Origin: Cryobacterium flavum
GTDB lineage: Bacteria > Actinomycetota > Actinomycetes > Actinomycetales > Microbacteriaceae
Length of the DNA: 64,000 nucleotides
Direction of reading: 5' to 3'
Assembly: GCF_900103805.1 (NCBI RefSeq)
Contig: NZ_FNIB01000006.1
Location: 237,399 to 301,398 of the forward strand
Shown here piece by piece: positions 9,198 through 18,457 of this stretch (positions are counted from its first letter, which is position 1; each line of letters starts with the position of its first letter). The position numbers and the translations under genes were made by a program. A model generated the notes under the pieces. That model searched no databases and was not told where the DNA came from. It saw nothing but the letters and a program-made list of their open reading frames with translations.

Positions 9198-9824
9198 ATG
9201 ATAGAAACTTCACCAGCGGATGCCCCACCGTCCGCTTCCGGCGCGATCATCGGCCCCGACGGCCTCAGACGCCCGGCCTGGGCCGCGGTCGACCCGATGT
9301 TGCGCGACTACTACGACACGGAGTGGGGCGTTCCGGTACGCAGCGAACACGCCCTGTTCGAGCGCATCAGCCTCGAGGCGTTTCAGTCTGGGCTGTCCTG
9401 GGCCATCATTCTGCGCAAGCGCCCAGGGTTTCGCGCGGCCTTCGCCGACTTCAACCCCGATCGCATCGCCGCCTTCGACGACGACGACGTGGCCCGGCTG
9501 CTGAACGACGAGATGATTGTGCGCAACCGCCTGAAGATTCGCGCCACCATCACCAACGCCCAGGCCACCATCGCCCTCCGTGAGCAGGGCGGTCTGGTCG
9601 ACTTCGTCTGGTCGTTCCAACCCGACGAAACCCCCGAGCCGGCAACGCAGGCCGACGTACCGACTCGCTCCGCGGCATCCGCTGCCCTGTCGAAGGCCCT
9701 GAAGAAGGTCGGCTTCGTCTTCGTCGGACCGACCACCATGTTTGCGCTGATGGAAGCGATCGGCATGATCGATACCCACCTGCAGGGCAGCCACCGTCGC
9801 GGCAGCAGCGGGGTGTGGGGCTAG
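9198..9824 (+). CDS. tag: DNA-3-methyladenine glycosylase I
   Basis: This 208-residue protein matches the Tag family, which removes 3-methyladenine from alkylated DNA as the first step of base excision repair. Typical blocks are PAWAAVDPMLRDYYDTEWGVPV, LFERISLEAFQSGLSWAIILRKR, FVWSF and the C-terminal KKVGFVFVGPTTMFALMEAIGMIDTH. The length is normal. No ribosome site precedes the ATG at 9198, but TAATGG lies 6-11 bases upstream, so the message may be leaderless. The gene lies just upstream of the glycine riboswitch and appears independent of it. Confidence 0.92.
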   Translation: MIETSPADAPPSASGAIIGPDGLRRPAWAAVDPMLRDYYDTEWGVPVRSEHALFERISLEAFQSGLSWAIILRKRPGFRAAFADFNPDRIAAFDDDDVARLLNDEMIVRNRLKIRATITNAQATIALREQGGLVDFVWSFQPDETPEPATQADVPTRSAASAALSKALKKVGFVFVGPTTMFALMEAIGMIDTHLQGSHRRGSSGVWG

Positions 9825-9860
9825 GCTGGGCGCTACCAACTGAATATCGGGCCGAATGGT

Positions 9861-10050
9861 CGATGCGGGAGAGTTCGGCGCGAGCGCGTACGAACACCGA
9901 AGGAGCAATCCTCCCCGACAATCTCTCAGGTACTCGTACCGCATCGAACTGGCCACTCTGAAAAGAAGACCGGGCGCTTACCGGTCTCGCCCACGGTGAA
10001 AGTCAGCGTCCGCGCTGGTGAAGCTCTCAGGCACGAGCGACAGAGGGGGA
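9861..10050 (+). ncRNA. Tandem glycine riboswitch upstream of gcvT
   Basis: Two consecutive aptamers are visible. Aptamer 1 (about 9861-9962) has the conserved elements GCGGGAGAG, CACCGAAGGAGCAA, TCTCAGG, CGCATCGA and CACTCTG. Aptamer 2 (about 9975-10050) has GGTGAAAGTC, GAAGCTCTCAGGC and GACAGAGGGGGA. Tandem glycine aptamers bind glycine cooperatively and normally switch glycine-cleavage genes on. The gcvT start lies about 70 bases downstream, leaving room for a short expression platform. Confidence 0.92.
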
Positions 10051-10121
10051 GTTCCCACGCGGCTCAATCGAGTCGCGAACACCGCCGCGGCCGGCTCTCG
10101 GCCCTGTCACCCGGAGAACTC

Positions 10122-11270
10122 ATGACCTCGGCCGATTCCAGCACCCCCGCACCGATCGAGCGGTTCTCGCCCCTGCACCAGGCGCACGTCGATGCCGGCG
10201 CCAGCTTCACCGACTTCGCCGGCTGGCAGATGCCGGTGCGCTACTCGAGCGACCTTGCCGAGCACCACGCTGTGCGCACCGCGGCCGGCCTGTTCGACCT
10301 GTCGCACATGGCCGAGATTCTGATCGAAGGACCGGATGCCGCCGCCTACCTCGACTACGCGCTGGCGGGCAAGCTTTCGATGATCGAACTCTGGCAGGCC
10401 AAATACAGTCTGCTCCTGGCCGAGAATGGCGGCATCATCGACGACCTGGTCGTCTACCGTCTGGGCGACACCAAGTTTTTGGTCGTAGCCAACGCCGGCA
10501 ACCGGTTCGCCGCCTTCGAGGCGCTCGCGGAGCGAGCCACAGACTTTGACGTCGCCGTGGTCGACCAGAGCGATGACTACGCGCTCATTGCCGTGCAGGG
10601 CCCGAACGCCCTCGCCATCCTGGACGCGACCGTGGGCGTCACCGACCTGGGCACCGACCTGCACTTCATGAAGTATTACCGCATCACGGATGCCTTCTTC
10701 CGCGGCCACCCCCTGCTGGTCGCCCGCACCGGTTACACCGGTGAAGACGGCTTCGAGCTCTACCTCGCGGCCGAGCACGCCCGCGAACTGTGGGACGCAC
10801 TGGTCGTAGCGGGCGCCGACCAGGGACTCGTTCCGGCCGGGCTCGCCAGCCGCGACACCCTCCGGCTGGAGGCCGGCATGCCGCTGTACGGTCACGAGCT
10901 GACGCTCACGACCTTCCCGGCCCAGGCCGGCCTCGGCCGCGTCGTCAACCTGAACAAGGAGAACGATTTCGTCGGCCGGGCCGCGAGCGTTGCTGGGCCG
11001 GAGGGTGGGGCATCCGTTTTGGTGGGCCTGATCGCCGCCGGCAAGCGCGCCGGTCGCGCCGACTACGAGATCTTCCGCAGCCTCGATGCAGCGCACAGCG
11101 ACGGCGTCATCACGAGCGGCGCGCTCTCGCCGACACTTGGCTACCCGATCGCCATGGCCTACGTCACCCCCGACCTGGCCCGCCTCGGCACCGAGGTGTA
11201 CGTCGACGTGCGCGGTACCCGCCTCCCAGCAACCGTCACCTCGCTTCCCTTCTATAAGCGCGTCAAATAA
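10122..11270 (+). CDS. gcvT: Glycine cleavage system aminomethyltransferase (T protein)
   Basis: This 382-residue GcvT has the family blocks FTDFAGWQMPVRYSSDLAEHHAVR, FDLSHMAEI, YTGEDGFELY and a C-terminal barrel domain. It transfers the methylene group from the aminomethyl-lipoyl arm of GcvH to tetrahydrofolate and releases ammonia. The start chosen is ATG 10122, preceded by GGAGAA; the frame stays open upstream through the second riboswitch aptamer but cannot be coding there. It is the first gene of gcvTHP and is under riboswitch control. The lpd gene for the L protein is not in the window. Confidence 0.95.
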   Translation: MTSADSSTPAPIERFSPLHQAHVDAGASFTDFAGWQMPVRYSSDLAEHHAVRTAAGLFDLSHMAEILIEGPDAAAYLDYALAGKLSMIELWQAKYSLLLAENGGIIDDLVVYRLGDTKFLVVANAGNRFAAFEALAERATDFDVAVVDQSDDYALIAVQGPNALAILDATVGVTDLGTDLHFMKYYRITDAFFRGHPLLVARTGYTGEDGFELYLAAEHARELWDALVVAGADQGLVPAGLASRDTLRLEAGMPLYGHELTLTTFPAQAGLGRVVNLNKENDFVGRAASVAGPEGGASVLVGLIAAGKRAGRADYEIFRSLDAAHSDGVITSGALSPTLGYPIAMAYVTPDLARLGTEVYVDVRGTRLPATVTSLPFYKRVK

Positions 11271-11324
11271 CTCTTCCCTGTTGAACCAATTCTGAAATCC
11301 GTGCAACCTGCGAAAGGCAACACC

Positions 11325-11696
11325 ATGACAGACACATCGAAACTGCAGTACACCGCCGAGCACGAGTGGGTTCTGGTCGAGGGAAACGTCGCGACCGTCG
11401 GCATCACCGCCTACGCCGCGGAGAAGCTCGGCGACGTCGTCTTCGTTGAACTGCCCGACGTGGGCAGCACCGTCGCCGGCGGCACGGTCGTCGGCGAGAT
11501 CGAGTCGACCAAGTCGGTCGGGGAACTCTTCGCACCGGTGAACGGCACCGTCACGGCCACCAACGACGCCGTGGTGGAGAGCCCCGAGCTCGTCAACAGC
11601 GACCCGTTCGGCGAGGGCTGGCTGATCAGGGTGGAGTTCGAGACCCTTCCCACTCTGCTCACCTTTGCCGAGTATTCGGCCCTGATCGGGGAGTAA
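11325..11696 (+). CDS. gcvH: Glycine cleavage system H protein (lipoyl carrier)
   Basis: This 123-residue carrier has the lipoylation site Lys63 in [15 protein letters not shown] and the conserved start YTAEHEWV. It carries the aminomethyl group between GcvP and GcvT. ATG 11325 follows an AAAGG site; the 54-base gap after gcvT is longer than the 6-base gap before gcvP. The length is normal and nothing is missing. Confidence 0.96.
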   Translation: MTDTSKLQYTAEHEWVLVEGNVATVGITAYAAEKLGDVVFVELPDVGSTVAGGTVVGEIESTKSVGELFAPVNGTVTATNDAVVESPELVNSDPFGEGWLIRVEFETLPTLLTFAEYSALIGE

Positions 11697-11702
11697 TCGC
11701 AG

Positions 11703-14603
11703 ATGAGCCACGCTTTCGCGCAGCGTCACATCGGAACGGATGTTGACGCCCAGTCCCACATGCTCGCCACGCTCGGCTACGCCTCGGTCGACGACCTCGT
11801 CTCCGCGGCCATGCCGGCGTCGATCCACGCCGACCTGTTCCGCCAGGACGCAGGCAGCGCCCTGCCGCCCGCCGCGACCGAGAACGAGGCCGTTGCCGAA
11901 CTGCGCGCCCTCGCCGACCGGAACACGGTCAAGCGCTCCATGATCGGCCAGGGCTATTACGACACGTTCACGCCCGCCGTGATCAAGCGCAACGTGTTCG
12001 AGAACCCCAGCTGGTACACCGCCTACACGCCCTACCAGCCCGAGATCTCGCAGGGCCGGCTCGAAGCGCTCATCAACTTTCAGACCATGATCGCCGATCT
12101 CACCGGGCTGACCACGGCCAATGCGTCGATGCTCGACGAGTCCACCGCGGTCGTCGAGGGCATGCTCCTCGCTCTGCGCGCCTCCAAATCCGGGTCGCGT
12201 CGATTTATCGTCGACACGGATGCCTTTCCCCAGACCCACGCGCTGCTCGTCCATCGCGCCGCCGCCCTCGGCATCGAACTCGCTCAGGTCGCACTGACAG
12301 AGCGGACCACCGCCGAGGACCTCGGCGACTACTTCGGTGTCTTCGTGCAGTACCCGGCGGCCTCCGGTCGAATCTGGAACCCATCCACCGTCATCGCCCT
12401 CGCCCACGAACATAAGGCGCTCGCCGTTGTGGCCGCCGACCTGCTCGCCCTCACCCTGCTGAAATCGCCCGGCGACCTCGGCGCCGATGTGGCCGTCGGC
12501 ACCAGCCAGCGTTTCGGCGTGTCGATGGGCTTCGGCGGACCGCACGCCGGCTACATGGCCGTTCGCAAGGGACTCGAACGCCAACTGCCCGGCCGCCTGG
12601 TCGGGGTGAGCGTCGACGCAGCCGGCCACCCGGCCTACCGCCTCGCCCTGCAGGTGCGCGAACAGCACATTCGCCGCGACAAGGCCACCTCGAACATCTG
12701 CACCGCCCAGGTGCTGCTCGCCGTCATGGCCGGCATGTACGCGGTCTACCACGGACCCCAGGGCCTGAAAGCGATCGCCACCCGGGTGCACGAGCGGACC
12801 GGCGCCCTCGTTGCCGCCCTGCGCGCCATCGACGTCGACGTGCGGAGCGACGCCTTCTTCGACACCATCCAGGTCAACGTGCCGGCGGGCGCCGCCGAGG
12901 TCGTCGCGAAAGCCGCCGCCAGTGGCTACAACCTGCGCCAGGTCGATGAGAACACGATCAGCGTGTCGGTCGACGAGACCACCACGCTCGCCGACCTGTC
13001 CTATGTCGTCGGCGCGTTCGGTGGCCGCTCGGCGTTCGGCCACGTGGACTTCGACGCCGTGCAGCACGGACTGCCAGCCGAGCTTGATCGGACGAGCGAT
13101 TTTCTCACCCACCCGGTGTTCAACACGCACCGGTCGGAAACCAGCATGATGCGCTACCTCAAGCGCCTCGCCGACTATGACTACGCGCTCGACCGCGGCA
13201 TGATCCCGCTCGGATCCTGCACCATGAAGCTCAACGCGGCGAGCGAGATGGAAGCCGTCAGCTGGCCTGAATTCGCCGGAATCCACCCGTTCGCTCCCAA
13301 AGCGGATGTCGAGGGCTACCTTCACCTCGTGCGCCAACTCGAAACCTGGCTGACCGACGTCACCGGCTACGACTCCGTATCGCTGCAGCCGAATGCCGGC
13401 AGCCAGGGCGAACTGGCCGGCCTGCTCGCCATTCGCGGGTTCCACCAGTCGAACGGTGAAACCGATCGCACGGTCTGCCTGATCCCGTCGAGCGCACACG
13501 GCACCAACGCGGCATCCGCTGCACTGGCCGGCATGCGCGTTGTGGTCGTGGCCTGCGACGACCTCGGCAACGTGGACCTGGCCGACCTGCACGCCAAGAT
13601 CGCCGAGCACGCCGAGAACCTTGCTGCCCTCATGATCACCTATCCGTCGACCCACGGGGTCTACGAGCACGAGGTCGCGACGATCTGCAAGGCAGTGCAC
13701 GACGCCGGCGGCCAGGTCTACGTCGACGGCGCCAACCTCAATGCGCTGCTTGGTTTCGCCCGCTACGGCGATTTCGGCGGCGACGTCTCGCACCTGAACC
13801 TGCACAAGACGTTCTGCATTCCGCACGGCGGCGGCGGTCCCGGTGTCGGACCGGTCGCGGCCAAGGCGCACCTCGCGGCGTTCCTGCCGGGACATCCGCT
13901 CGCCCAGAGCGACGAGCACTACCTGCTCGGTGCTGCTGGAGCCACCGCCACCGTCGTGCACGGCGGTGGGCCGGTCTCGGCGGCGCCCTATGGCAGCCCG
14001 AGCATTCTGCCCATCTCCTGGGCCTACGTGCGCATGATGGGAATCGACGGCCTCAAACAGGCCACCGCCGCCGCCGTGCTGGCCGCCAACTACGTCGCCA
14101 AGCGCCTGGAGAACAGCTACCCGCTGCTCTACTCGGGCGAAAACGGCCTGGTCGCGCACGAGTGCATTCTCGACCTGCGGCCGCTCACCGCGGCCACCGG
14201 CGTGAGCGTCGACGACGTGGCCAAGCGCCTCGTCGACTACGGCTTCCACTCGCCGACCATGAGCTTTCCGGTGGCCGGCACGCTCATGGTCGAACCCACC
14301 GAGAGTGAAGACCTCGGCGAGATTGACCGCTTCATCGACGCCATGATCGCGATCAAGGCCGAAGCGGATGCCGTCGCCGCCGGCCGCTGGCCCGCCGACG
14401 ACAATCCGCTGCACAACGCCCCGCACACCGCTCAGTCCGTGATCGAGGGGGAGTGGGAGCATCCGTATGACCGGGCCACCGCTGTCTACCCGCTCGCGTC
14501 CCTGGTGCGGAACAAGTACTGGCCGCCGGTGCGCCGCATCGACAACGCCTACGGGGACCGCAACCTGGTCTGCGCCTGCCCGCCGCCCGAGGCCTTCGAG
14601 TAG
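11703..14603 (+). CDS. gcvP: Glycine dehydrogenase (decarboxylating), P protein
   Basis: This is a single-chain 966-residue P protein (the two halves are not split into gcvPA/gcvPB). The pyridoxal-phosphate lysine is Lys702 in [20 protein letters not shown], followed by the Gly-rich loop. The N-terminal half contains the conserved [25 protein letters not shown] block. It decarboxylates glycine and loads the aminomethyl group onto GcvH. It is the last gene of the riboswitch-controlled operon and ends 8 bases before the convergent CPBP gene. Confidence 0.96.
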   Translation: MSHAFAQRHIGTDVDAQSHMLATLGYASVDDLVSAAMPASIHADLFRQDAGSALPPAATENEAVAELRALADRNTVKRSMIGQGYYDTFTPAVIKRNVFENPSWYTAYTPYQPEISQGRLEALINFQTMIADLTGLTTANASMLDESTAVVEGMLLALRASKSGSRRFIVDTDAFPQTHALLVHRAAALGIELAQVALTERTTAEDLGDYFGVFVQYPAASGRIWNPSTVIALAHEHKALAVVAADLLALTLLKSPGDLGADVAVGTSQRFGVSMGFGGPHAGYMAVRKGLERQLPGRLVGVSVDAAGHPAYRLALQVREQHIRRDKATSNICTAQVLLAVMAGMYAVYHGPQGLKAIATRVHERTGALVAALRAIDVDVRSDAFFDTIQVNVPAGAAEVVAKAAASGYNLRQVDENTISVSVDETTTLADLSYVVGAFGGRSAFGHVDFDAVQHGLPAELDRTSDFLTHPVFNTHRSETSMMRYLKRLADYDYALDRGMIPLGSCTMKLNAASEMEAVSWPEFAGIHPFAPKADVEGYLHLVRQLETWLTDVTGYDSVSLQPNAGSQGELAGLLAIRGFHQSNGETDRTVCLIPSSAHGTNAASAALAGMRVVVVACDDLGNVDLADLHAKIAEHAENLAALMITYPSTHGVYEHEVATICKAVHDAGGQVYVDGANLNALLGFARYGDFGGDVSHLNLHKTFCIPHGGGGPGVGPVAAKAHLAAFLPGHPLAQSDEHYLLGAAGATATVVHGGGPVSAAPYGSPSILPISWAYVRMMGIDGLKQATAAAVLAANYVAKRLENSYPLLYSGENGLVAHECILDLRPLTAATGVSVDDVAKRLVDYGFHSPTMSFPVAGTLMVEPTESEDLGEIDRFIDAMIAIKAEADAVAAGRWPADDNPLHNAPHTAQSVIEGEWEHPYDRATAVYPLASLVRNKYWPPVRRIDNAYGDRNLVCACPPPEAFE

Positions 14604-14611
14604 GGGGTATC

Positions 14612-15403
14612 TCAGCTGGCCGGGGCGAGCAGCCCCGGCCACCAGCCCAGCGCGAGCGGATAGCCGACAAAAGAGAGAATGTCGAGCAGCCAGTGCGTCA
14701 CCACGAGCGGCATGGTGCGCCCCCAGCGGGTGTAGCACCAGCCGAACACGACGCCCATGGCCACGTTGCCAAAGAATGGTCCGACACCCTGGTAGAGGTG
14801 GTAGCTGCCGCGCAGCACGGCCGAGCTCACAATGATGGTCCAGGTCGACCAGCCGAGTTCGCGCAGCCGCGTGAACAGGTAGCCCACCACGATGAGTTCC
14901 TCGAGCAGCGCTGCCTTGAGGGCGGCGAAGACGAGAATCGGAATGGTCCACCAAAAGGTATCGAGCGGCGAGGGCACCACGGCCACTGTAAAGCCGAATG
15001 CTCGGCCGGCCAGGTAGAGCGCGAGCCCCGGAATGCCGATGACGAGGAGAAGCCCGAAGCCGCCGAGCAGATCCTTGCCCGGTCGGGTGAAGTCGAAGCC
15101 GAGGCGGGTGAACGGGCTCTGGCCGGGCCGCCACAGCAGAAACAGCACCAGCGCTACAGCGGCGAGGCCGAACGCAATGCCGAGAAATTGGTAGGTGAAG
15201 TCGAGCCACTCTCGTGGCGACTGCGACCCGTTGAGCGTTGCCGACTGGTCGGCGAGGGGGGTCGTATCGGTCAGGCGGGCCACGATCGACACGATCGAGT
15301 ACACGGCCGAGGCCCCGAGCGAAAGGGCGAGCACGATGCCAATCTCCCAATACAACGGTGAATTACCGAGCCGGGAACGGTGCGGGGCGGATGCTGGCGG
15401 CAT
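14612..15403 (-). CDS. CPBP-family intramembrane protease-like protein
   Basis: This 263-residue membrane protein has about 8 hydrophobic helices. It carries the CPBP (CAAX/Abi) signatures in weakened form: EELIVVGYLFTRL for motif 1, GSYHLYQG for motif 2 and VTHWLLDIL for motif 3. The Glu pair and two His expected at the metal site are present, but the Arg of EExxxR is replaced by Val. The start ATG 15403 is the most plausible of several; the frame stays open 31 codons upstream. Prenyl-protein or other intramembrane proteolysis is the family function; the substrate here is unknown. Confidence 0.78.
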   Translation of the reverse strand: MPPASAPHRSRLGNSPLYWEIGIVLALSLGASAVYSIVSIVARLTDTTPLADQSATLNGSQSPREWLDFTYQFLGIAFGLAAVALVLFLLWRPGQSPFTRLGFDFTRPGKDLLGGFGLLLVIGIPGLALYLAGRAFGFTVAVVPSPLDTFWWTIPILVFAALKAALLEELIVVGYLFTRLRELGWSTWTIIVSSAVLRGSYHLYQGVGPFFGNVAMGVVFGWCYTRWGRTMPLVVTHWLLDILSFVGYPLALGWWPGLLAPAS

Positions 15404-15710
15404 GGCCCTATCCTGCCACCTCGGCATCCGCAGACGCTCGCGTCGCGATCGCGGGGGAAGCATCCGTTCGAAACCCGCCTCGCAACATATGTGCAAAATG
15501 ACAGTGTGTGACGCTCAATAGTTGTCAGATAGATTGCGCGTCTGTAACATTTTTCGCCGCATTGCCCAATCTGGGTAAGTAACAAACTAGGGTCGTAACA
15601 ACCCCCCAACGTTGAGTCGGGTCTTTTGCGGCCAAAATTGGGTTGACTCTACTGGCGCGTGACACGGTCAAGAGCTGTGTCAGGCGCCCTTTTGTGCATT
15701 GGAGCAAAAA
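15404..15710 (+). promoter_or_regulatory. Leader region of peptide transporter cluster 1
   Basis: This 307-base gap has no gene. It holds TGTGCAAAATG (15490-15500), GCTCAATA (15513-15520, reading TATTGAGC on the minus strand) and ATTGCCCAAT (15561-15570), all related to words upstream of clusters 2 and 3. CTAGGGTCG (15590-15598) also recurs before cluster 3 and contains a TANNNT -10. No protein of useful length is encoded. Confidence 0.5.
15654..15693 (+). terminator. Attenuator-like hairpin in the leader of the cluster 1 binding protein
   Basis: GGCGC-TGACAC (15654-15665, one mismatch at 15659) pairs with GTGTCA-GCGCC (15677-15688) around an 11-base loop, and CTTTTG follows directly. The shape is that of a Rho-independent terminator, yet it sits 23 bases before the start codon of the gene it would precede, so it may act as an attenuator or as the terminator of a short leader transcript. 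Confidence 0.45.
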
Positions 15711-17384
15711 TTGAAAATCAGGAGAATGGGCATTGTCGCCATCGCTCTCGCCTCGACCGGAGCTCTCATGCTCTCGGGCTGCGCGGGCGGCGCAGAGACC
15801 TCCGCTGAAGGCAGCGCGATCATCACCACGAACGGCACCGAGCCGCAGATGTCGCTGATCCCCACCAACACCACCGAGGTCGGCGGCGGAAAGATCATCA
15901 CGTCGATCTTTGCCGGCCTGGTCTCCTACTCGGCCAGCGGTGAAATTCAAAATGAGGTCGCCAAGTCGATCGAGTCCGACGACGCCACCAACTGGACCGT
16001 CACGCTCAACGATGACTGGACTTTCACCAACGACGAGCCGGTCACCGCGCAGTCGTTCGTCGACGCCTGGAACTATGGTGCCCTCTTCGATAACGCACAG
16101 GGGTCCTCTTACTTCTTCGACAACATCGTCGGTTTCTCCGACGTGCAAAACTCCATGGACGACCCCTCCGGCGCGGTCGGCGAAGATGGAGCCCCGCTGC
16201 AGGTTGGCGATCCGCTAACCGACGGCATGTCCGGCTTGAAGGTCGTTGACGACACCACGTTCACCGTGGAACTCGCTGGCACCGAGGCCGACTGGCCGCT
16301 GCGCCTCGGCTACTCCGCCTACTCGCCGCTGCCCTCCGTGGCCTTCGAGGATATGGACGCCTTCGGTCAGAACCCGATCGGTAACGGCCCGTACATGCTC
16401 GCCAGCGCGGATGCCTGGCAGCACGACGTGCAGATCGACCTCGTCACCAACCCGAATTACGCGGGCGTGCGCACCCCGAAGAATGACGGTTTGACCATCA
16501 TCTTCTTCGCCTCTTTCGACGCCGGCTACGCTGCCGTGCAGGGCGGCGACCTCGACGTGCTCGACCAGATCCCCGAATCCGCACTGGCGAGCTACGAATC
16601 CGATTTTCCGGACACGTTCGTGAACGAGCCGGCCGCGGTTTTCCAGGCGTTCAACATGCCGTACTACCTCGAGCACTGGTCCGGCGAGGAGGGCAAGCTG
16701 CGTCGTGCAGCCCTCTCTATGGCAATTGACCGCGCCGAGATCACCGATGTTGTCTTCCAGGGCACCCGCACCCCGGCCACCGACTTCACCTCCCCGGTCA
16801 TCGCCGGCTACTCCGACTCCCTCAAGGGTTCCGAAGTACTCGAGTACAACCCGGAAGAGGCCGTCGCACTCTGGGCTGAGGCCGACGCGATCTCTCCCTA
16901 CACCGGCACCTTCGACATCGCCTACAATTCCGACGGGCCGCACCAGGCCTGGGTCGACGCAGTCGTGAACAGCGTCAAGAACACGCTCGGCATCGACGCG
17001 GTTGGCAAGCCCTACCCGACCTTCGCGGCCGCAATCGATGACCGCGACACCCAGGCGTTGACCGGCGGCACCCGCGCCGGCTGGCAGGCCGACTACCCGT
17101 CGCTGTACAACTTCCTCGCGCCGCTGTACAAGACCGGTGCCGGCTCGAACTACGAGGGCTACAGCAGCGAGGCATTCGACACGCTCCTCACCGACGGCGC
17201 CGCGGCGTCGAGTGTTGAAGAGGCCACGGCCAAGTACGTCGAAGCACAGGAAGTTCTGCTGCAGGACCTCCCGACCATCCCGCTGTGGTACCAGAACACC
17301 TCCGGTGTTTGGTCTGACACGGTGAGCAACGTTGAGTTCGGCTGGGATTCTGTGCCGCTCTACCACGAGATCACCAAGAACTAA
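15711..17384 (+). CDS. Oligopeptide ABC transporter substrate-binding lipoprotein (cluster 1)
   Basis: This 557-residue SBP_bac_5 (DppA/OppA) family protein has a lipoprotein signal with lipobox LSGC (lipidated Cys24), so the mature protein is anchored outside the membrane. Features include the WTVTLNDDWTFTNDEPVTAQSFVDAWNY block and NPIGNGPYMLAS, both typical of peptide-binding proteins. The start is TTG 15711, 6 bases after GGAG; an in-frame ATG at 15726 has its AGGAG too close. It heads a cluster with two permeases and a double ATPase, and a strong hairpin after its stop probably limits read-through into the permeases. Peptide uptake is inferred from the family. Confidence 0.9.
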   Translation: MKIRRMGIVAIALASTGALMLSGCAGGAETSAEGSAIITTNGTEPQMSLIPTNTTEVGGGKIITSIFAGLVSYSASGEIQNEVAKSIESDDATNWTVTLNDDWTFTNDEPVTAQSFVDAWNYGALFDNAQGSSYFFDNIVGFSDVQNSMDDPSGAVGEDGAPLQVGDPLTDGMSGLKVVDDTTFTVELAGTEADWPLRLGYSAYSPLPSVAFEDMDAFGQNPIGNGPYMLASADAWQHDVQIDLVTNPNYAGVRTPKNDGLTIIFFASFDAGYAAVQGGDLDVLDQIPESALASYESDFPDTFVNEPAAVFQAFNMPYYLEHWSGEEGKLRRAALSMAIDRAEITDVVFQGTRTPATDFTSPVIAGYSDSLKGSEVLEYNPEEAVALWAEADAISPYTGTFDIAYNSDGPHQAWVDAVVNSVKNTLGIDAVGKPYPTFAAAIDDRDTQALTGGTRAGWQADYPSLYNFLAPLYKTGAGSNYEGYSSEAFDTLLTDGAAASSVEEATAKYVEAQEVLLQDLPTIPLWYQNTSGVWSDTVSNVEFGWDSVPLYHEITKN

Positions 17385-17409
17385 CCATTCGTTCCTAGTA
17401 CGTCGTTAC

Positions 17410-17439
17410 GAGAGGCCCGGGGTCATGCCCGGGCCTCTC
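17410..17439 (+). terminator. Hairpin between binding protein and permease genes, cluster 1
   Basis: GAGAGGCCCGGG (17410-17421) pairs perfectly with CCCGGGCCTCTC (17428-17439) around GTCATG. There is no T-run after it, so it may act as an mRNA stabiliser or partial terminator rather than a full stop. Clusters 2 and 3 have unrelated hairpins in the same place. Confidence 0.6.
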
Positions 17440-17527
17440 GAGTTCCACTTAATGATTGCGACTTTTTCATGCACTCGACTTCTCCCGTGCCGACCAGCAC
17501 CGTGTCAACTGCGCCGACGGGTAGCTG

Positions 17528-18457
17528 ATGCTCTGGTATACCGGCAAGCGCCTGCTCCAGATGATCCCCGTGTTCTTCGGCGCCACTTTCTTGATCTACT
17601 TCATGGTGTTCTCCCTGCCCGGAGACCCCATCGCTGCCCTCTATGGCGAGCGGCCCCCGTCGCCCGCCGTCATCGCACAGATTCGTTCCGAATACAACCT
17701 CGACAAGCCGTTCATCATGCAGTACCTGCTCTACATCGGTAACTTCTTTCAGGGTGACCTCGGCACCACGTACTCCGGTCGCTCCGTCTCGGACGTCATG
17801 GCTTCTGCCTTTCCGATCACGGCACGACTGGCCATGCTCGCCCTCGCCTTCGAAGCCCTCTTCGGCATCCTGGTCGGCCTCGTGGCAGGTCTCCGCAAGG
17901 GCAAGCTGTTTGACGCGAGCGCCCTCGTGGTGAGCCTGCTGCTGATCAGCGTGCCGACCTTTGTGATCGGCTTCGTGCTGCAATTCGTGTTCGGTGTTCA
18001 GCTCGGCTGGGCTCGCACCACGGTGAGTGGGGCGGCACCGCTCGACGAACTGATTTTGCCAGCGCTGGTGCTGGCATCCGTTTCGTTTGCCTATATTGTG
18101 CGGCTCACCCGGGCGAGCGTGTCGGACAATCTTAACGCCGACTTTGTGCGCACCGCTACGGCCAAGGGCCTCTCCCGACCCCGCGTCGTTACCGTGCATG
18201 TGCTGCGCAACTCGCTGGTTCCCGTGGTGACCTTTCTCGGCGTTGACATTGGCTCGCTCATGGTCGGTGCCATCGTCACAGAGGGCATCTTCAATATCAA
18301 CGGGGTCGGTGGCACCGTCTTTAAGGCCATTCGCCTCGGCGAAGGACCGACAGTGGTGTCGTTCATCGCCGTGATGGTCGTGATCTTCGTACTCGCCAAC
18401 CTGCTCGTCGATCTGCTGTACGCAGCTCTGGACCCAAGGATCCGTTATGCCAAGTAA
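17528..18457 (+). CDS. Peptide ABC transporter permease, DppB type (cluster 1)
   Basis: This 309-residue permease has six predicted membrane helices and the binding-protein-dependent transport signature near its C-terminus (VRTATAKGLSRPRVVTVHVLRNSLVP). Length and topology are normal for DppB/OppB, unlike the much longer DppB proteins of clusters 2 and 3. It forms the translocation pore with the DppC-type protein, whose start overlaps its end by 11 bases. The start is ATG 17528; a usable ribosome site is weak (GGGTAG). Confidence 0.9.
   Translation: MLWYTGKRLLQMIPVFFGATFLIYFMVFSLPGDPIAALYGERPPSPAVIAQIRSEYNLDKPFIMQYLLYIGNFFQGDLGTTYSGRSVSDVMASAFPITARLAMLALAFEALFGILVGLVAGLRKGKLFDASALVVSLLLISVPTFVIGFVLQFVFGVQLGWARTTVSGAAPLDELILPALVLASVSFAYIVRLTRASVSDNLNADFVRTATAKGLSRPRVVTVHVLRNSLVPVVTFLGVDIGSLMVGAIVTEGIFNINGVGGTVFKAIRLGEGPTVVSFIAVMVVIFVLANLLVDLLYAALDPRIRYAK

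Noticed and set aside
10107..15350. Very long minus-strand open frame of 1747 codons across gcvTHP
   Set aside because: It is antisense to three clear genes, has no recognisable domain, and arises from strong third-position GC bias that removes stop codons on the complementary strand.
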